The position numbers and the translations under genes are program-made. Below the pieces are notes generated by a model that saw only the letters and a program-made list of their open reading frames with translations, did not search any database and was not told where the DNA came from. A stretch of 24,978 nt of DNA from a virus: the IMG/VR virus record IMGVR_UViG_3300017781_000120, positions 1-24,978 of that record; one strand, given 5' to 3'. Below, piece after piece: positions 7,635 through 15,490 of this stretch (within the stretch, counting starts at the first letter, position 1; every line of letters begins with the position of its first letter).

Positions 7635-8819
7635 TTAGAATGGCAAGTCATTATCATGAATTGTTCCATTATTACTCCCAGCTCCAACAAGTTCACTTAA
7701 TTTTTCTTCAGGTTCATTAACCAACTTTTCAGCTATTTCTGGTCTAAGTTGTAATGATTCTTCACTAATTTTAAATACACCATCTTTGTTGCCAATACCA
7801 AAATTATTTTGAAGAACTCCTATAAACATTTTATTTGCAACATATCTAGATGCATATAATGTCAATATATCATCTTTAACTAGCATTTTTATAAGCATAT
7901 TATATGCATGACCCCAATTAGCAGGAGTAATATTAATATAATTTTCAAATTCTTTTCTAAGATATTTAAAGTTAACTTGATTCCATACTTTAGATCTTTT
8001 CATATGTTCAGAATAAAAAGCAAAAAGTAATGATATAAATGTTTCTGATTCTTTAATATTACAATTTGACATTAATGTTAAACCAATAGACACATTATCT
8101 GTATCAGTTGAACCAATCAATTCCTCCATTCTTTCAAAATCTTCTTTAGATAATTTAATTGAATCTGCTGTACAAAGTTTATTAACTTCAATGTCCATTA
8201 TTATCTTATGTTGATTATCTAATAACCATTTATAACTTTCAATGTCTTTAAAATAATTAACATATTGTCTATCAGAATGTTTATTCAAATTTTCTATAAT
8301 ATCATTATGATGCGTATTTTCCTTATCACTATTCCAATAGTGACCCGCATTAATGAATATAGAATCTTCAGGTGCATCACTTATACTTTTTTTAAAACCT
8401 AAATGATTATTATTCTTTTTAATGTATAAATATTTATCTAAATTTGGATTATTTATTACAGCATCACAATAATTTATCATTTCATCTTTATTGTATACCT
8501 TACACCAAACCTTTTCTACAGATTTTTCTAAATATTTATTAGAAATAACAACAATATCAGCTAACTCTTTATTTCTTGTAACTTTAAAATTACTTTTTTC
8601 TGCATAAATAGCTAATTTATCTCTTGATAAAGATAGATTAGGAAATCTATGTAATAGATCTACATTATTTTGAAAATGTGAATCATCAAATTTGTTATCT
8701 AAATTCAAATGCTCTTCCCAATTTGATTTTAAATTATAATGATTTGTTTGACTTGCAAAAAATTTATAATCTAGATCAATCTCAAAATCTCTAATGTTTA
8801 CGTTGTATACTCTTTTCAT
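7635..8819 (-). CDS. Tandem paralogue B, with SSB-like C-terminal tip
   Basis: A 394-residue acidic, soluble protein with no family I can name. It shares an ordered set of blocks with the gene just upstream: a FPNLSLSRDKL...KVTRNKELADIVVIS block (about residues 58-95) corresponding to FPNSPISQDRV...LTNDYEQADLYLTH, then MDIEVNKL corresponding to YDIEVNNA, then a helical C-terminal half. The two are therefore probably diverged duplicates. The first block loosely resembles a BRCT-like alpha/beta unit, but I would not name it so. A low-complexity GAGSNNG linker leads to a final HDNDLPF, which mimics the acidic D-D-x-P-F tip by which SSB recruits repair and replication partners. ATGA overlap with the upstream gene. 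Confidence 0.8.
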   Translation of the reverse strand: MKRVYNVNIRDFEIDLDYKFFASQTNHYNLKSNWEEHLNLDNKFDDSHFQNNVDLLHRFPNLSLSRDKLAIYAEKSNFKVTRNKELADIVVISNKYLEKSVEKVWCKVYNKDEMINYCDAVINNPNLDKYLYIKKNNNHLGFKKSISDAPEDSIFINAGHYWNSDKENTHHNDIIENLNKHSDRQYVNYFKDIESYKWLLDNQHKIIMDIEVNKLCTADSIKLSKEDFERMEELIGSTDTDNVSIGLTLMSNCNIKESETFISLLFAFYSEHMKRSKVWNQVNFKYLRKEFENYINITPANWGHAYNMLIKMLVKDDILTLYASRYVANKMFIGVLQNNFGIGNKDGVFKISEESLQLRPEIAEKLVNEPEEKLSELVGAGSNNGTIHDNDLPF

Positions 8820-9853
8820 ATTAATAATTTTTTATATTCTGGTTTTACTTCTACTCTAAAAGTATAAAGATCTCTGTTTTCTATCCTTATTTCTTTTCTT
8901 ACTATTGGTTCTAAATACTTAAATGATTTTTTACATAATTTAGAATTCTGTTCTAAAAATTGTATCATACCCAATGCATCAATGTGATAATAATCATTAA
9001 AATTAGATGCGTTCAACCAATATTGAACATCTTTATTTCTATTAAAATAATATAAATTAGTACCAATCTCTTGTGATAACTTCCACAATAAATGATAATT
9101 TTTATTATAATCAATAGTTGGAAGTATTGCACCAACCATTTCTTTACCATCATTACCTTGATTTATCTGACTAATAATATCACTAACCATTTGATCAGTC
9201 AATTCACACTTAGTTGCAGATTGATGTAATATTTTATCAACATCATAACAACTTGCATTATTAACTTCAATATCATATGCTATATTAACTGCAAGACCTG
9301 TTAACATCCAGGAATCATAAGGCATAGAATGTCTATCTATAGTATATTGATTAACAGAATTTTCAGCTCTATTGCAATATATAACTCTAGCTGACTCACC
9401 ATTCCTTGCATTATCTTCACAATACTTAACTATAAAAGAATTACCTTCTTCAAGTGCATCAAAATTGTAAAGTTTAGAAAACGTAGCTCTAGCATTTATA
9501 TTATCACCACAGTTATGATCTCTATGAAGGTCATAATGTGTTAAATATAAATCTGCTTGTTCATAATCATTTGTCAATGTAATATTGTGTTCTTTTAACG
9601 CTGATTTAACTCTATCTTGTGATATTGGTGAGTTAGGAAATAAAAACGCTTTTTTGTATAATGTCATATCTGGTTCATCATCTCTACCTTCTAGTATTTT
9701 TGATAATTTGTTAGTCAGATAATTTGACTCATCTATATATACTTTCTCTATTGTGCCTGCATTATCAACTATGACCCCATAAGGATCACAGTCAATAACG
9801 AAGTGCTCAATAGCATCAGGATTAAACTCCTGGTGTACTGATTTATTTGCCAT
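8816..9853 (-). CDS. Tandem paralogue A, unknown function
   Basis: A 345-residue acidic soluble protein sharing the conserved blocks FPNSPISQDRVKSAL / EQADLYLTH (about residues 72-107) and YDIEVNNASCYDVDK (near 193) with the following 394-residue protein, so the pair looks like an old tandem duplication. It lacks the SSB-like tail of its paralogue and ends in a basic, aromatic strand. No catalytic motif, zinc site or membrane segment is seen. It begins one base after the MoxR-type ATPase stop and overlaps the next gene by ATGA. Genomic order (VWA protein, AAA+ ATPase, two paralogues) makes these plausible clients or partners of the ATPase; that is inference. Confidence 0.78.
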   Translation of the reverse strand: MANKSVHQEFNPDAIEHFVIDCDPYGVIVDNAGTIEKVYIDESNYLTNKLSKILEGRDDEPDMTLYKKAFLFPNSPISQDRVKSALKEHNITLTNDYEQADLYLTHYDLHRDHNCGDNINARATFSKLYNFDALEEGNSFIVKYCEDNARNGESARVIYCNRAENSVNQYTIDRHSMPYDSWMLTGLAVNIAYDIEVNNASCYDVDKILHQSATKCELTDQMVSDIISQINQGNDGKEMVGAILPTIDYNKNYHLLWKLSQEIGTNLYYFNRNKDVQYWLNASNFNDYYHIDALGMIQFLEQNSKLCKKSFKYLEPIVRKEIRIENRDLYTFRVEVKPEYKKLLI

Positions 9854-9854
9854 A

Positions 9855-11117
9855 CTATTTAATTGTCATTTTAATGATTTCTGGATTCATCATCATTTTG
9901 TTAAATTTAGATTTATTACCATTAAATATAGTTCTTACAACTAAGTATTTAAGATCATTAGTAAAATAATCTTTAGTACAAAGTGCAATTAATCTATCAG
10001 TAATCTTTTGTGATACAGTTTTCTCTTTTGAGTATACCACGGCATAATTTGCTAGTCTTGTTGCTAATGTAGAAGCAATATCTGCTCTATAAGCATCATC
10101 TTTACCAACACATGATCCAAGTTCTCCAAGTATATACTCTTGGTTATCGTGAGTTAATAAATCTTTTGGTGTAACTAATTTATCTAATTTATTATTAATA
10201 AATGTAGTAAACATAGAAGCAAACACATCTCCAACAGATCCTTCACCAATCATTTGAATTAATAATAAGTTATCCTCAAAACTTTCAAAACTTGATATTG
10301 CATTAAAGAAAGCTGTGATAGATCTTGCATTGGTCTCTTGTGTTACAAGCTCTGGATTTAGTAACAAGAAGTTAATACATCTTGAATCTATACCTGCACC
10401 TTCTGCCCAACGAGCCCATACTTCAATATCAAATTTAAGATTAGCAGTAATATATCTTGTCTTTTGTGCTGAGTCAATACTATTTACCATATAATCACCA
10501 TTATCAGGATTAGATGTTAAAATAATATGCCAGTCTTTTGGTAAAGTCCAAGAAATATATGTCTGTCTATCTACTAATTCCATAACTGCTTGAATAAACC
10601 TCATATCTGCACGGTTCCAATCATCAAGAAGTAATATACCTCCTTCTTTTTGATTTGAAATCCATTCAGGTGCACAATATGACATTCTATTCTTACTTGT
10701 CATTTTCCAACCTTGTCTAAGGTATTCTTCAACAGCCAGTTCATCAACCCATTGTCCAACTTTTTTAGTCATAGTTGCATCTGCAACTTGTGAAGACGCT
10801 GCAGCTTTTTGTGCTGCTGTATATTGAAGATCATCAATCTTCTTTGTTACTTGTTTCTCTTTATACATTTGAAATTGTCTTACTGGAAAACCAACAAGAT
10901 CACCAAGCTCTTCTATTTGTGCTAAATTTAATTTAACAAAATTTAAATCATTTTCTTTAGCTAAATCAACAACTGCTGAAGTCTTACCAATACCAGATTC
11001 ACCAACAATTTCTACCGCAACAGGGTTTTTGTTCCCTTCTTGTAAGAACCTATTGTTCTTAATTATATGATTTACAAAATCTTTACATTCATCAATGTTT
11101 AAATTTACTTGTGCCAT
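9855..11117 (-). CDS. MoxR-type AAA+ ATPase
   Basis: A 420-residue ATPase with a Walker A at residues 39-46 (GESGIGKT), Walker B GILLLDDWNRAD (160-171), sensor-1 region ILTSNPDNGDY (199-209) and a downstream Arg in the SAQKTRY segment. The order and the LDDWNRA signature are those of the MoxR/dynein-related AAA_5 group. MoxR ATPases act with VWA-domain partners as chaperones that insert metals or remodel complexes (RavA-ViaA, NorQ-NorD); the gene just upstream encodes exactly such a VWA protein. The C-terminal ~170 residues are helical. In a phage early operon the target is unknown: replisome or host-complex remodelling is possible. Family call is firm; role is open. Confidence 0.87.
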   Translation of the reverse strand: MAQVNLNIDECKDFVNHIIKNNRFLQEGNKNPVAVEIVGESGIGKTSAVVDLAKENDLNFVKLNLAQIEELGDLVGFPVRQFQMYKEKQVTKKIDDLQYTAAQKAAASSQVADATMTKKVGQWVDELAVEEYLRQGWKMTSKNRMSYCAPEWISNQKEGGILLLDDWNRADMRFIQAVMELVDRQTYISWTLPKDWHIILTSNPDNGDYMVNSIDSAQKTRYITANLKFDIEVWARWAEGAGIDSRCINFLLLNPELVTQETNARSITAFFNAISSFESFEDNLLLIQMIGEGSVGDVFASMFTTFINNKLDKLVTPKDLLTHDNQEYILGELGSCVGKDDAYRADIASTLATRLANYAVVYSKEKTVSQKITDRLIALCTKDYFTNDLKYLVVRTIFNGNKSKFNKMMMNPEIIKMTIK

Positions 11118-11131
11118 TCTTTTTCTTTTTT

Positions 11132-12292
11132 TTAATTAATTTGAATTTTTTGTCCTGGTAACTCTTCATTTATATTACAACGAGTGCTGTGTACCCACAA
11201 TGTATTTGCTGGACAGTTTTCTGGTGTATATGCTTCACCATCTGTTAAATATATTAGAGCTGTATAAACCCCTTTCTTTTCATTAAATAAGTCTACAACA
11301 GGCTGAAAGCTTGTGCCCCCCCTACCTTTTATTTCCCAATCTTTTCTGGGATTAAATTTTTCTACTGAATTTATTTCAGTGTCACATTGTGCAACAGTGA
11401 TCATATGACCGGTCTTGTGCATGTGACATAACTCATTCATAAATTCTTTAAGTTCATCATTAGATACAGATCCACTTGTATCAACACCTACAAGAATATT
11501 ATTCTTGAATTTAATTTTGAGTCCTGGATTATCACTATATCTTTTATTATACTTACGCCTAAGCTTCTTTGTATAACTAATAGTTGAATTACCAACAAAT
11601 CTTTTTAAATAAGCCTTCCAATCAAATGATGGTGGCTCAAGTGTTCTAAGTCTACTTATTAAACCTGCTAACTCACCTGGTATATTACCCTGTCTTTTTT
11701 CAGTTTGTTCTGCAGTTTCTTTTAGTTGATGTTCAACTTGTTTTTGAACAAGTTTTTTTTCAGCTTCAGATAAATCATCAAATTCATCCCAAGTTTTATG
11801 ATCATACTGACTATCACCATCCATTTTACCTAATAAAGAATCTAATGAAGGACATGTACCTTCACATTGTGCTGCTTCTTCTAAAAGTCTATAATATTCT
11901 TTTGTACCTGCTTTTTCAGGAAGATTTAGTTCAGGAAATGTTTCTAATGTCAAACCTCCATCTGGTAAATAGTCATCCCATATATATTGATTAATTTCTA
12001 AATCTGCTGCAATATTAAATAGTTTATGATCAGAATAAAGATCTCTCATTATCATATGTCCAAATGAAACATGAAGTAACTCATGTTTAATTAAACCTAT
12101 TTGATGTTTATCAGGTAGACTTATAAAAAAATCTGGGTTAATAGATAATTGAATACCTATACCATTTTTACTGACACCTGCAGTAGGTATATCTTTACGC
12201 ATTGTTTTATTTAAACCAATCAAAAAGAGCCCGTAAAAGGGCTCATTTAATATTAGTGTTTTGCTAGCTCTTGCTAGTTTTTCTGCTACCAT
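11132..12292 (-). CDS. VWA-domain protein with HExxH metallopeptidase-like N-terminus (DUF2201-like)
   Basis: A 386-residue two-part protein. The N-terminal part has HELLH (70-74) with a further His at 79 and NIAADLEIN (93-101), a zinc-metallopeptidase-like arrangement typical of the domain that precedes VWA in DUF2201 proteins. A charged, acidic linker (about 140-200) follows. The C-terminal VWA domain has the metal-ion-dependent adhesion site: DTSGSVS (271-277), GGTSF (325-329) and LTDGE (349-353). It overlaps its upstream gene by 7 bases (ATGGTAG) and is followed 14 bases later by the MoxR-type ATPase, its expected partner. A terminator-shaped hairpin lies inside codons about 16-24. Whether it is an active protease is uncertain; the zinc site looks intact. 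Confidence 0.85.
   Translation of the reverse strand: MVAEKLARASKTLILNEPFYGLFLIGLNKTMRKDIPTAGVSKNGIGIQLSINPDFFISLPDKHQIGLIKHELLHVSFGHMIMRDLYSDHKLFNIAADLEINQYIWDDYLPDGGLTLETFPELNLPEKAGTKEYYRLLEEAAQCEGTCPSLDSLLGKMDGDSQYDHKTWDEFDDLSEAEKKLVQKQVEHQLKETAEQTEKRQGNIPGELAGLISRLRTLEPPSFDWKAYLKRFVGNSTISYTKKLRRKYNKRYSDNPGLKIKFKNNILVGVDTSGSVSNDELKEFMNELCHMHKTGHMITVAQCDTEINSVEKFNPRKDWEIKGRGGTSFQPVVDLFNEKKGVYTALIYLTDGEAYTPENCPANTLWVHSTRCNINEELPGQKIQIN
12222..12244 (-). terminator. Terminator-like hairpin inside the 5' end of the VWA gene
   Basis: The minus strand has a perfect GAGCCC/GGGCTC stem (12244-12239 with 12232-12227), a 6-base loop and then five T (12226-12222), 49-71 bases into the coding sequence. 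By shape it is an intrinsic terminator, but the same bases encode what may be a conserved EPFYGLFLIG segment, so it could be fortuitous. Confidence 0.45.
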
Positions 12293-12630
12293 TTTAATTG
12301 TATTTTTATATCATCAATAAATTTATGATGTTGTTTTATCATACTTATTAATGAATTATTAAACTCATCTTCAACTAATTCTTTTGTTTCTTTGTTTGGT
12401 TTTAATTTAGAAATAATAGGAAACAACTCTTCCCAAGGAACTAATTTATTTTCAATCTCAGGAAACATTTGTATAAAATCATATCTTTTATGATTATGTA
12501 AATATTTACCAATTAACATTAGTTGGATTTCTGAAGGATTGGAATTTTTTAATGCTTCTAATCCTAATGATCTATCTTCACCATTAGCTGATAATATAAC
12601 TTTAAATTTTTGATAATCTGATTTAGTCAT
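12286..12630 (-). CDS. Hypothetical protein
   Basis: A 114-residue, mostly helical cytoplasmic protein with no family I recognise. It starts MTKSDYQKFKVIL and contains IQLMLIGKYLHNHKRYDFIQMFPE, followed by alternating charged helices. It lies inside a chain of overlapping genes: 8 bases shared with the gene upstream and 7 with the VWA gene downstream, so it is certainly co-transcribed and probably translationally coupled to the MoxR/VWA pair. A role as a small adaptor for that pair would fit the location but nothing in the sequence shows it. Confidence 0.65.
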   Translation of the reverse strand: MTKSDYQKFKVILSANGEDRSLGLEALKNSNPSEIQLMLIGKYLHNHKRYDFIQMFPEIENKLVPWEELFPIISKLKPNKETKELVEDEFNNSLISMIKQHHKFIDDIKIQLKW

Positions 12631-12970
12631 CTATTTTCATTGTTTTTATAACCCATAAAGGTTTATCATTACTATTTAATACTTGTATCCATTCTTTGGC
12701 TGAGGGTATATAGTTATTACAATCCTCTCTAACATGTTGTTCACCAACATATCTTGTATATACGGTTTTACCGTCTGAGTTCTCAAAAGATTTCCCAAAT
12801 TTTTCTTCACAATTAAAAATCCCTTCACTATGATGTCTAAACATTCTGTGAAAGGAATTTCCTAACCATGCTTTGGTTTCATCAAACCATTCATGTATTT
12901 GTAAATAATCTTCAGGTTTGCCACCCCATTTTCTTACTGAGGATTTGGCATGTAAATTAGGATGGGCCAT
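12623..12970 (-). CDS. DUF6915-like small phage protein
   Basis: A 115-residue protein whose pattern I recognise from small conserved phage/bacterial proteins, DUF6915-like as far as I recall: an N-terminal AHPNLHAKSSVRKWGG, then EDYLQIHEWFDETKAW, a histidine-rich FHRMFRHHSEGIF, and YVGEQHVREDCNNYIPSAKEW. The many conserved His/Glu/Asp residues suggest a metal site, but the function is not established. It overlaps neighbours on both sides (14 and 8 bases) and follows the GGWG-motif protein, which I have seen as a neighbour in other genomes. Family name should be verified. Confidence 0.6.
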   Translation of the reverse strand: MAHPNLHAKSSVRKWGGKPEDYLQIHEWFDETKAWLGNSFHRMFRHHSEGIFNCEEKFGKSFENSDGKTVYTRYVGEQHVREDCNNYIPSAKEWIQVLNSNDKPLWVIKTMKIDD

Positions 12971-13316
12971 TAAGAACTGACATTATATCAGTTTTATCAG
13001 GAGTATACTCATAATCTTCTGTGTGTCTTTGTGAATGATTTATATTAATATCATTTTCAACTAAATCTATTATTAAAACACCCCAACCACCTTCATTATT
13101 TATCCAATCCCATTCTACATTGTTACATATATATGAATAAAAAAAATTTTGTAAATTATCATTAATTGACAATCCTTCAATTCTACTATCATTTATATCA
13201 TAAACTTCTATTTCCTCAATCATACCATCATCACCTCCACCTGAATAATTTACTTCAAGTCTTGCAACATTATGATCTCTTAGTTTTTGCAACTCCATTT
13301 TTTGTTTTATATCCAT
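12957..13316 (-). CDS. DUF6878-like small protein
   Basis: A 119-residue acidic protein. Key blocks are VNYSGGGDDGMIEEI (about residues 23-37) and a tryptophan-rich NNEGGWGVLIIDL (about 73-85) followed by an HSQRH segment. This Gly-Asp-Asp / GGWG layout resembles the DUF6878 type of small proteins found in phages and mobile elements; no biochemical role is known to me. The start overlaps the RusA-like gene by 47 bases; a start at Met7 (13298) would cut that to 29 and is equally possible. The 3' end overlaps the next gene by 14 bases. Confidence 0.6.
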   Translation of the reverse strand: MDIKQKMELQKLRDHNVARLEVNYSGGGDDGMIEEIEVYDINDSRIEGLSINDNLQNFFYSYICNNVEWDWINNEGGWGVLIIDLVENDININHSQRHTEDYEYTPDKTDIMSVLNGPS

Positions 13317-13683
13317 TTTGTTTTATAATTTTAATTTCTACTCCAGGATTTTCTTTATTATATTCAAATTTTTCAAATGCTGGTATAATAAATTCACAAT
13401 TATCATCTTCAATCCACCCATGTTTAACCATATCATCTTGCACTGTTTGTGCAGGATTAATATAATCAAACTTATGACGGCTTTTTCTAAAGAATTTAAA
13501 AGATATTGTAACAGGTAAATCATGTTTAAACAATTCTTTCTTAAAAGATTTTGCTAATTTTTTATAAATTGCAGTTGTATCTTTTCTATACTTCATAACA
13601 GTTTTACTTGATATAAGGTATTTTCCTGTCCATCTTTTCCCATTCTTACTACTTGGCACATTGCCCGGTATAAACCATTTCAT
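13270..13683 (-). CDS. rusA: RusA-like Holliday-junction resolvase
   Basis: A 137-residue protein with the RusA endonuclease pattern. The N-terminus is FIPGNVPSSKNGKRW, as in family members that begin with a Pro-rich strand and an N-gly segment. The acidic catalytic array is D73 with N76 (KFDYINPAQ), D83-D84 (VQDDMVKHGW) and D93-D94 (IEDDNCEF). RusA is a dimeric nuclease that resolves four-way junctions; phages use it to debranch replication and recombination intermediates before packaging. It overlaps the primase gene by ATGA and belongs to the replication operon. The first acidic residue usually sits in an R-x-D-x-DN block; here the second Asp is an Ile-Asn, a minor deviation. The C-terminal tail is basic. 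Confidence 0.8.
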   Translation of the reverse strand: MKWFIPGNVPSSKNGKRWTGKYLISSKTVMKYRKDTTAIYKKLAKSFKKELFKHDLPVTISFKFFRKSRHKFDYINPAQTVQDDMVKHGWIEDDNCEFIIPAFEKFEYNKENPGVEIKIIKQNGYKTKNGVAKTKRS

Positions 13684-14660
13684 AATTTTAAAGTTTTTCT
13701 TAATAAATCTTTCAATTCATGATGTACTTTATCAAATCCAAATTCTTTGTATGCATCTGATAAGTCTTTACTTAAACTAAGATGAAAACCATTAATATCA
13801 TACATACTTTTGTATTTATTAATAGCATTAATCCCAGCTGCATCATTATCAAACAAAGTTATAACTTTTTTATACTTAGTCTTTAAATTTTCAATTATAT
13901 ATGGTTTTATTAATGTATTCTCTGAGTCAGGAGCAATAACTTCTAAGTTATAACCAAACTGTTTTAAACACATTGCATCCTTCAGGGAAGAACATATAAC
14001 CAAATATGGTTCATTATATTGTAGTTGATCAAGACCCTGTAAATGAGCTTTAACCTTAATGAATTTATATTTCTTATGGCCGGGCTGGTATATTTTATAT
14101 ACATTCCCTTCCTTGTCAAAGTATCCATATAATTTTGGATTACTTATTTGAAGTGTCTTAAGACCGTCATCATCTTCTTTTGACATATTATAATATTCTA
14201 AAGCTTTCACATTATACTTTTCCAACATGGTTTTACCCACATTAAATGATAACCAAAACCTTTCATCTAACTTATTCCATGGTCTGCCATTACAGAAGTC
14301 CACTTTATACTTAGCATGATGTTTTATTTCTGCTTGAGAATATTTTCCTTTGTCTAGTGTAAACTTATTATACTCTTGTACTAACTTAAATACTGCCTTT
14401 GAATAATCTAAATTAAATATTTCCTTTATTATATCTATTTTACTACCGTAATTACCAGTAGAAAAATCTTTATACTTATACTCATTGTTCTTGGCATCTA
14501 AGAATATCCACATACTTGGAGTTCTCTCAGTTGGATTAAAAATAGATTGAATTTTTACATTCTGTCCTGTTAATCTTTCTGGGAGATCCAAATAATATTC
14601 AAACACCCAAGTACTAGGTATATTACTTTCATCTAATATTAAATTTTTTGTACTTATCAT
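13680..14660 (-). CDS. DnaG-like primase with TOPRIM domain
   Basis: A 326-residue primase, about half the length of a bacterial DnaG. The N-terminal ~90 residues (FNPTERTPSMWIF...YKDFSTGNYGSKIDIIKEIF) follow the CHC2 zinc-ribbon primase layout, but the zinc cysteines are absent, a form I know from phages of Bacteroidota. The TOPRIM domain lies at about 218-305: the position of the usual E-G-x-x-D motif reads CSSLKD (223-228), the metal-binding LFDNDAAG gives D271-x-D273, and KDLSD (298-302) matches the third acidic block. Thus the first catalytic Glu is replaced by Ser. No helicase domain is fused; the DnaB-like protein is encoded separately upstream. A stem with a U-run ends directly before the ATG. 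Confidence 0.85.
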   Translation of the reverse strand: MISTKNLILDESNIPSTWVFEYYLDLPERLTGQNVKIQSIFNPTERTPSMWIFLDAKNNEYKYKDFSTGNYGSKIDIIKEIFNLDYSKAVFKLVQEYNKFTLDKGKYSQAEIKHHAKYKVDFCNGRPWNKLDERFWLSFNVGKTMLEKYNVKALEYYNMSKEDDDGLKTLQISNPKLYGYFDKEGNVYKIYQPGHKKYKFIKVKAHLQGLDQLQYNEPYLVICSSLKDAMCLKQFGYNLEVIAPDSENTLIKPYIIENLKTKYKKVITLFDNDAAGINAINKYKSMYDINGFHLSLSKDLSDAYKEFGFDKVHHELKDLLRKTLKL

Positions 14661-14752
14661 AATAAAAAAACAAAATGGGGACTAACAAGTGTATTAACCT
14701 GGTTTTGGCTAGTAATTACTCTCTGCAATTCTATACCTTTATGCAGTCCCCA
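14661..14752 (-). terminator. Long stem plus U-run directly before the primase start
   Basis: In the minus-strand RNA an 8-bp perfect stem TGGGGACT/AGTCCCCA (14752-14745 with 14683-14676) encloses about 60 bases that include a CTGCA/TGCAG hairpin (14746-14742 with 14727-14723). TTTTGTTTTTTT follows at once, and the primase ATG comes 3 bases later. It could be a terminator after the ssDNA-binding gene, or an attenuator controlling primase. The two stems share two bases, so they may compete. Confidence 0.6.
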
Positions 14753-14765
14753 CCCTATTTATATA

Positions 14766-15479
14766 TTAAAGTTCAAAATCTGAACCACTTCCACTTTGTC
14801 CTTCAAAGTTTGTAACAGTTTGATTTGTGTCAGCTTGTTTCTTAGCCAAAGCTCTTACATGTGTACCTCTATCAAAAGTAAGAAGTCTTGATGGCTCTTT
14901 ACTTAAACTTTCTACAGGTATCCCATCTTTAGACATTCTTGGTAAATAAAGATCATTATTTATATAACCATCTTTGTTTTCCCATTCTCTTGATCCAATA
15001 CAAGCATTAAAGAAATCACTATTACCAAGAACTTTATTACACTGAGTCATAAAATCTTCAATAGTCCCCGCCTCAATAGCATCTAATGCATCTCTTTTGC
15101 CTAATTGTTCAGCCAAAAATATCATTGATTTAAGAACTTCTTGATCTCTTTCAATCTCACGCCCACTTGGTAATGTAGTATCTTTAAATGGATAAGGGCT
15201 ATATCTAACTCTACCTACTTGTCCTTCATATCTACCTGCACTTTGGTTATTCATATCTTTATAAAAACCTTCAAATTCACCAGTGATTGGCTCTGACTCT
15301 ACATGTAACATAATATTATATGCATCAGAATCATATGGCGTTTGATCAAAAGTAATACTATTGATTTTAATAATGTGATTACCTGGTCCCAACACAGGTT
15401 TAGTTCTGCCACTACCTGCAGACATGTCTTTAGTACTTAACATAATTTTTGTTTTTTTTGTTTCTAATTCACTGTTCAT
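14766..15479 (-). CDS. Putative ssDNA-binding protein
   Basis: A 237-residue protein next to a RecA-fold ATPase and the primase. The first ~110 residues look like an OB-type beta-barrel (GPGNHIIKINSITFDQ, YNIMLHVESEP, GFYKDM...YEGQVGRVRYS). The middle is helical, and the C-terminus is a Thr/Ser/Gly-rich linker ending in GSGSDFEL. A globular DNA-binding core plus flexible acidic-tipped tail is the plan of phage and bacterial SSBs. I do not see a named Pfam signature, so the call rests on architecture and location. The start may instead be Met13 (15443), which is preceded by an A-rich stretch like other starts here. It lies 11 bases after the ATPase gene and ahead of a structured gap. Confidence 0.55.
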   Translation of the reverse strand: MNSELETKKTKIMLSTKDMSAGSGRTKPVLGPGNHIIKINSITFDQTPYDSDAYNIMLHVESEPITGEFEGFYKDMNNQSAGRYEGQVGRVRYSPYPFKDTTLPSGREIERDQEVLKSMIFLAEQLGKRDALDAIEAGTIEDFMTQCNKVLGNSDFFNACIGSREWENKDGYINNDLYLPRMSKDGIPVESLSKEPSRLLTFDRGTHVRALAKKQADTNQTVTNFEGQSGSGSDFEL

Positions 15480-15490
15480 TTTTAATAATT

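Noticed and set aside
7565-7696. N-terminal 44-codon extension of the PD-(D/E)XK nuclease
   Set aside because: It would overlap the 394-aa gene by 62 bases and cross a hairpin; its residues do not look like the nuclease family, and the ATG at 7564 gives the normal start.
13166-13518. Plus-strand and second minus-strand frames across the RusA region
   Set aside because: They lie opposite or out of frame with a recognised RusA-like gene and a GGWG-motif gene and show no domain.
14676-14752. tRNA-sized (77 nt) element with a 7-8 bp closing stem before the primase
   Set aside because: The acceptor-like stem is good, but there is no GGTTCGA-type T arm, no 5-bp anticodon stem with a 7-base loop, and D-arm spacing fails, so it is not a tRNA.
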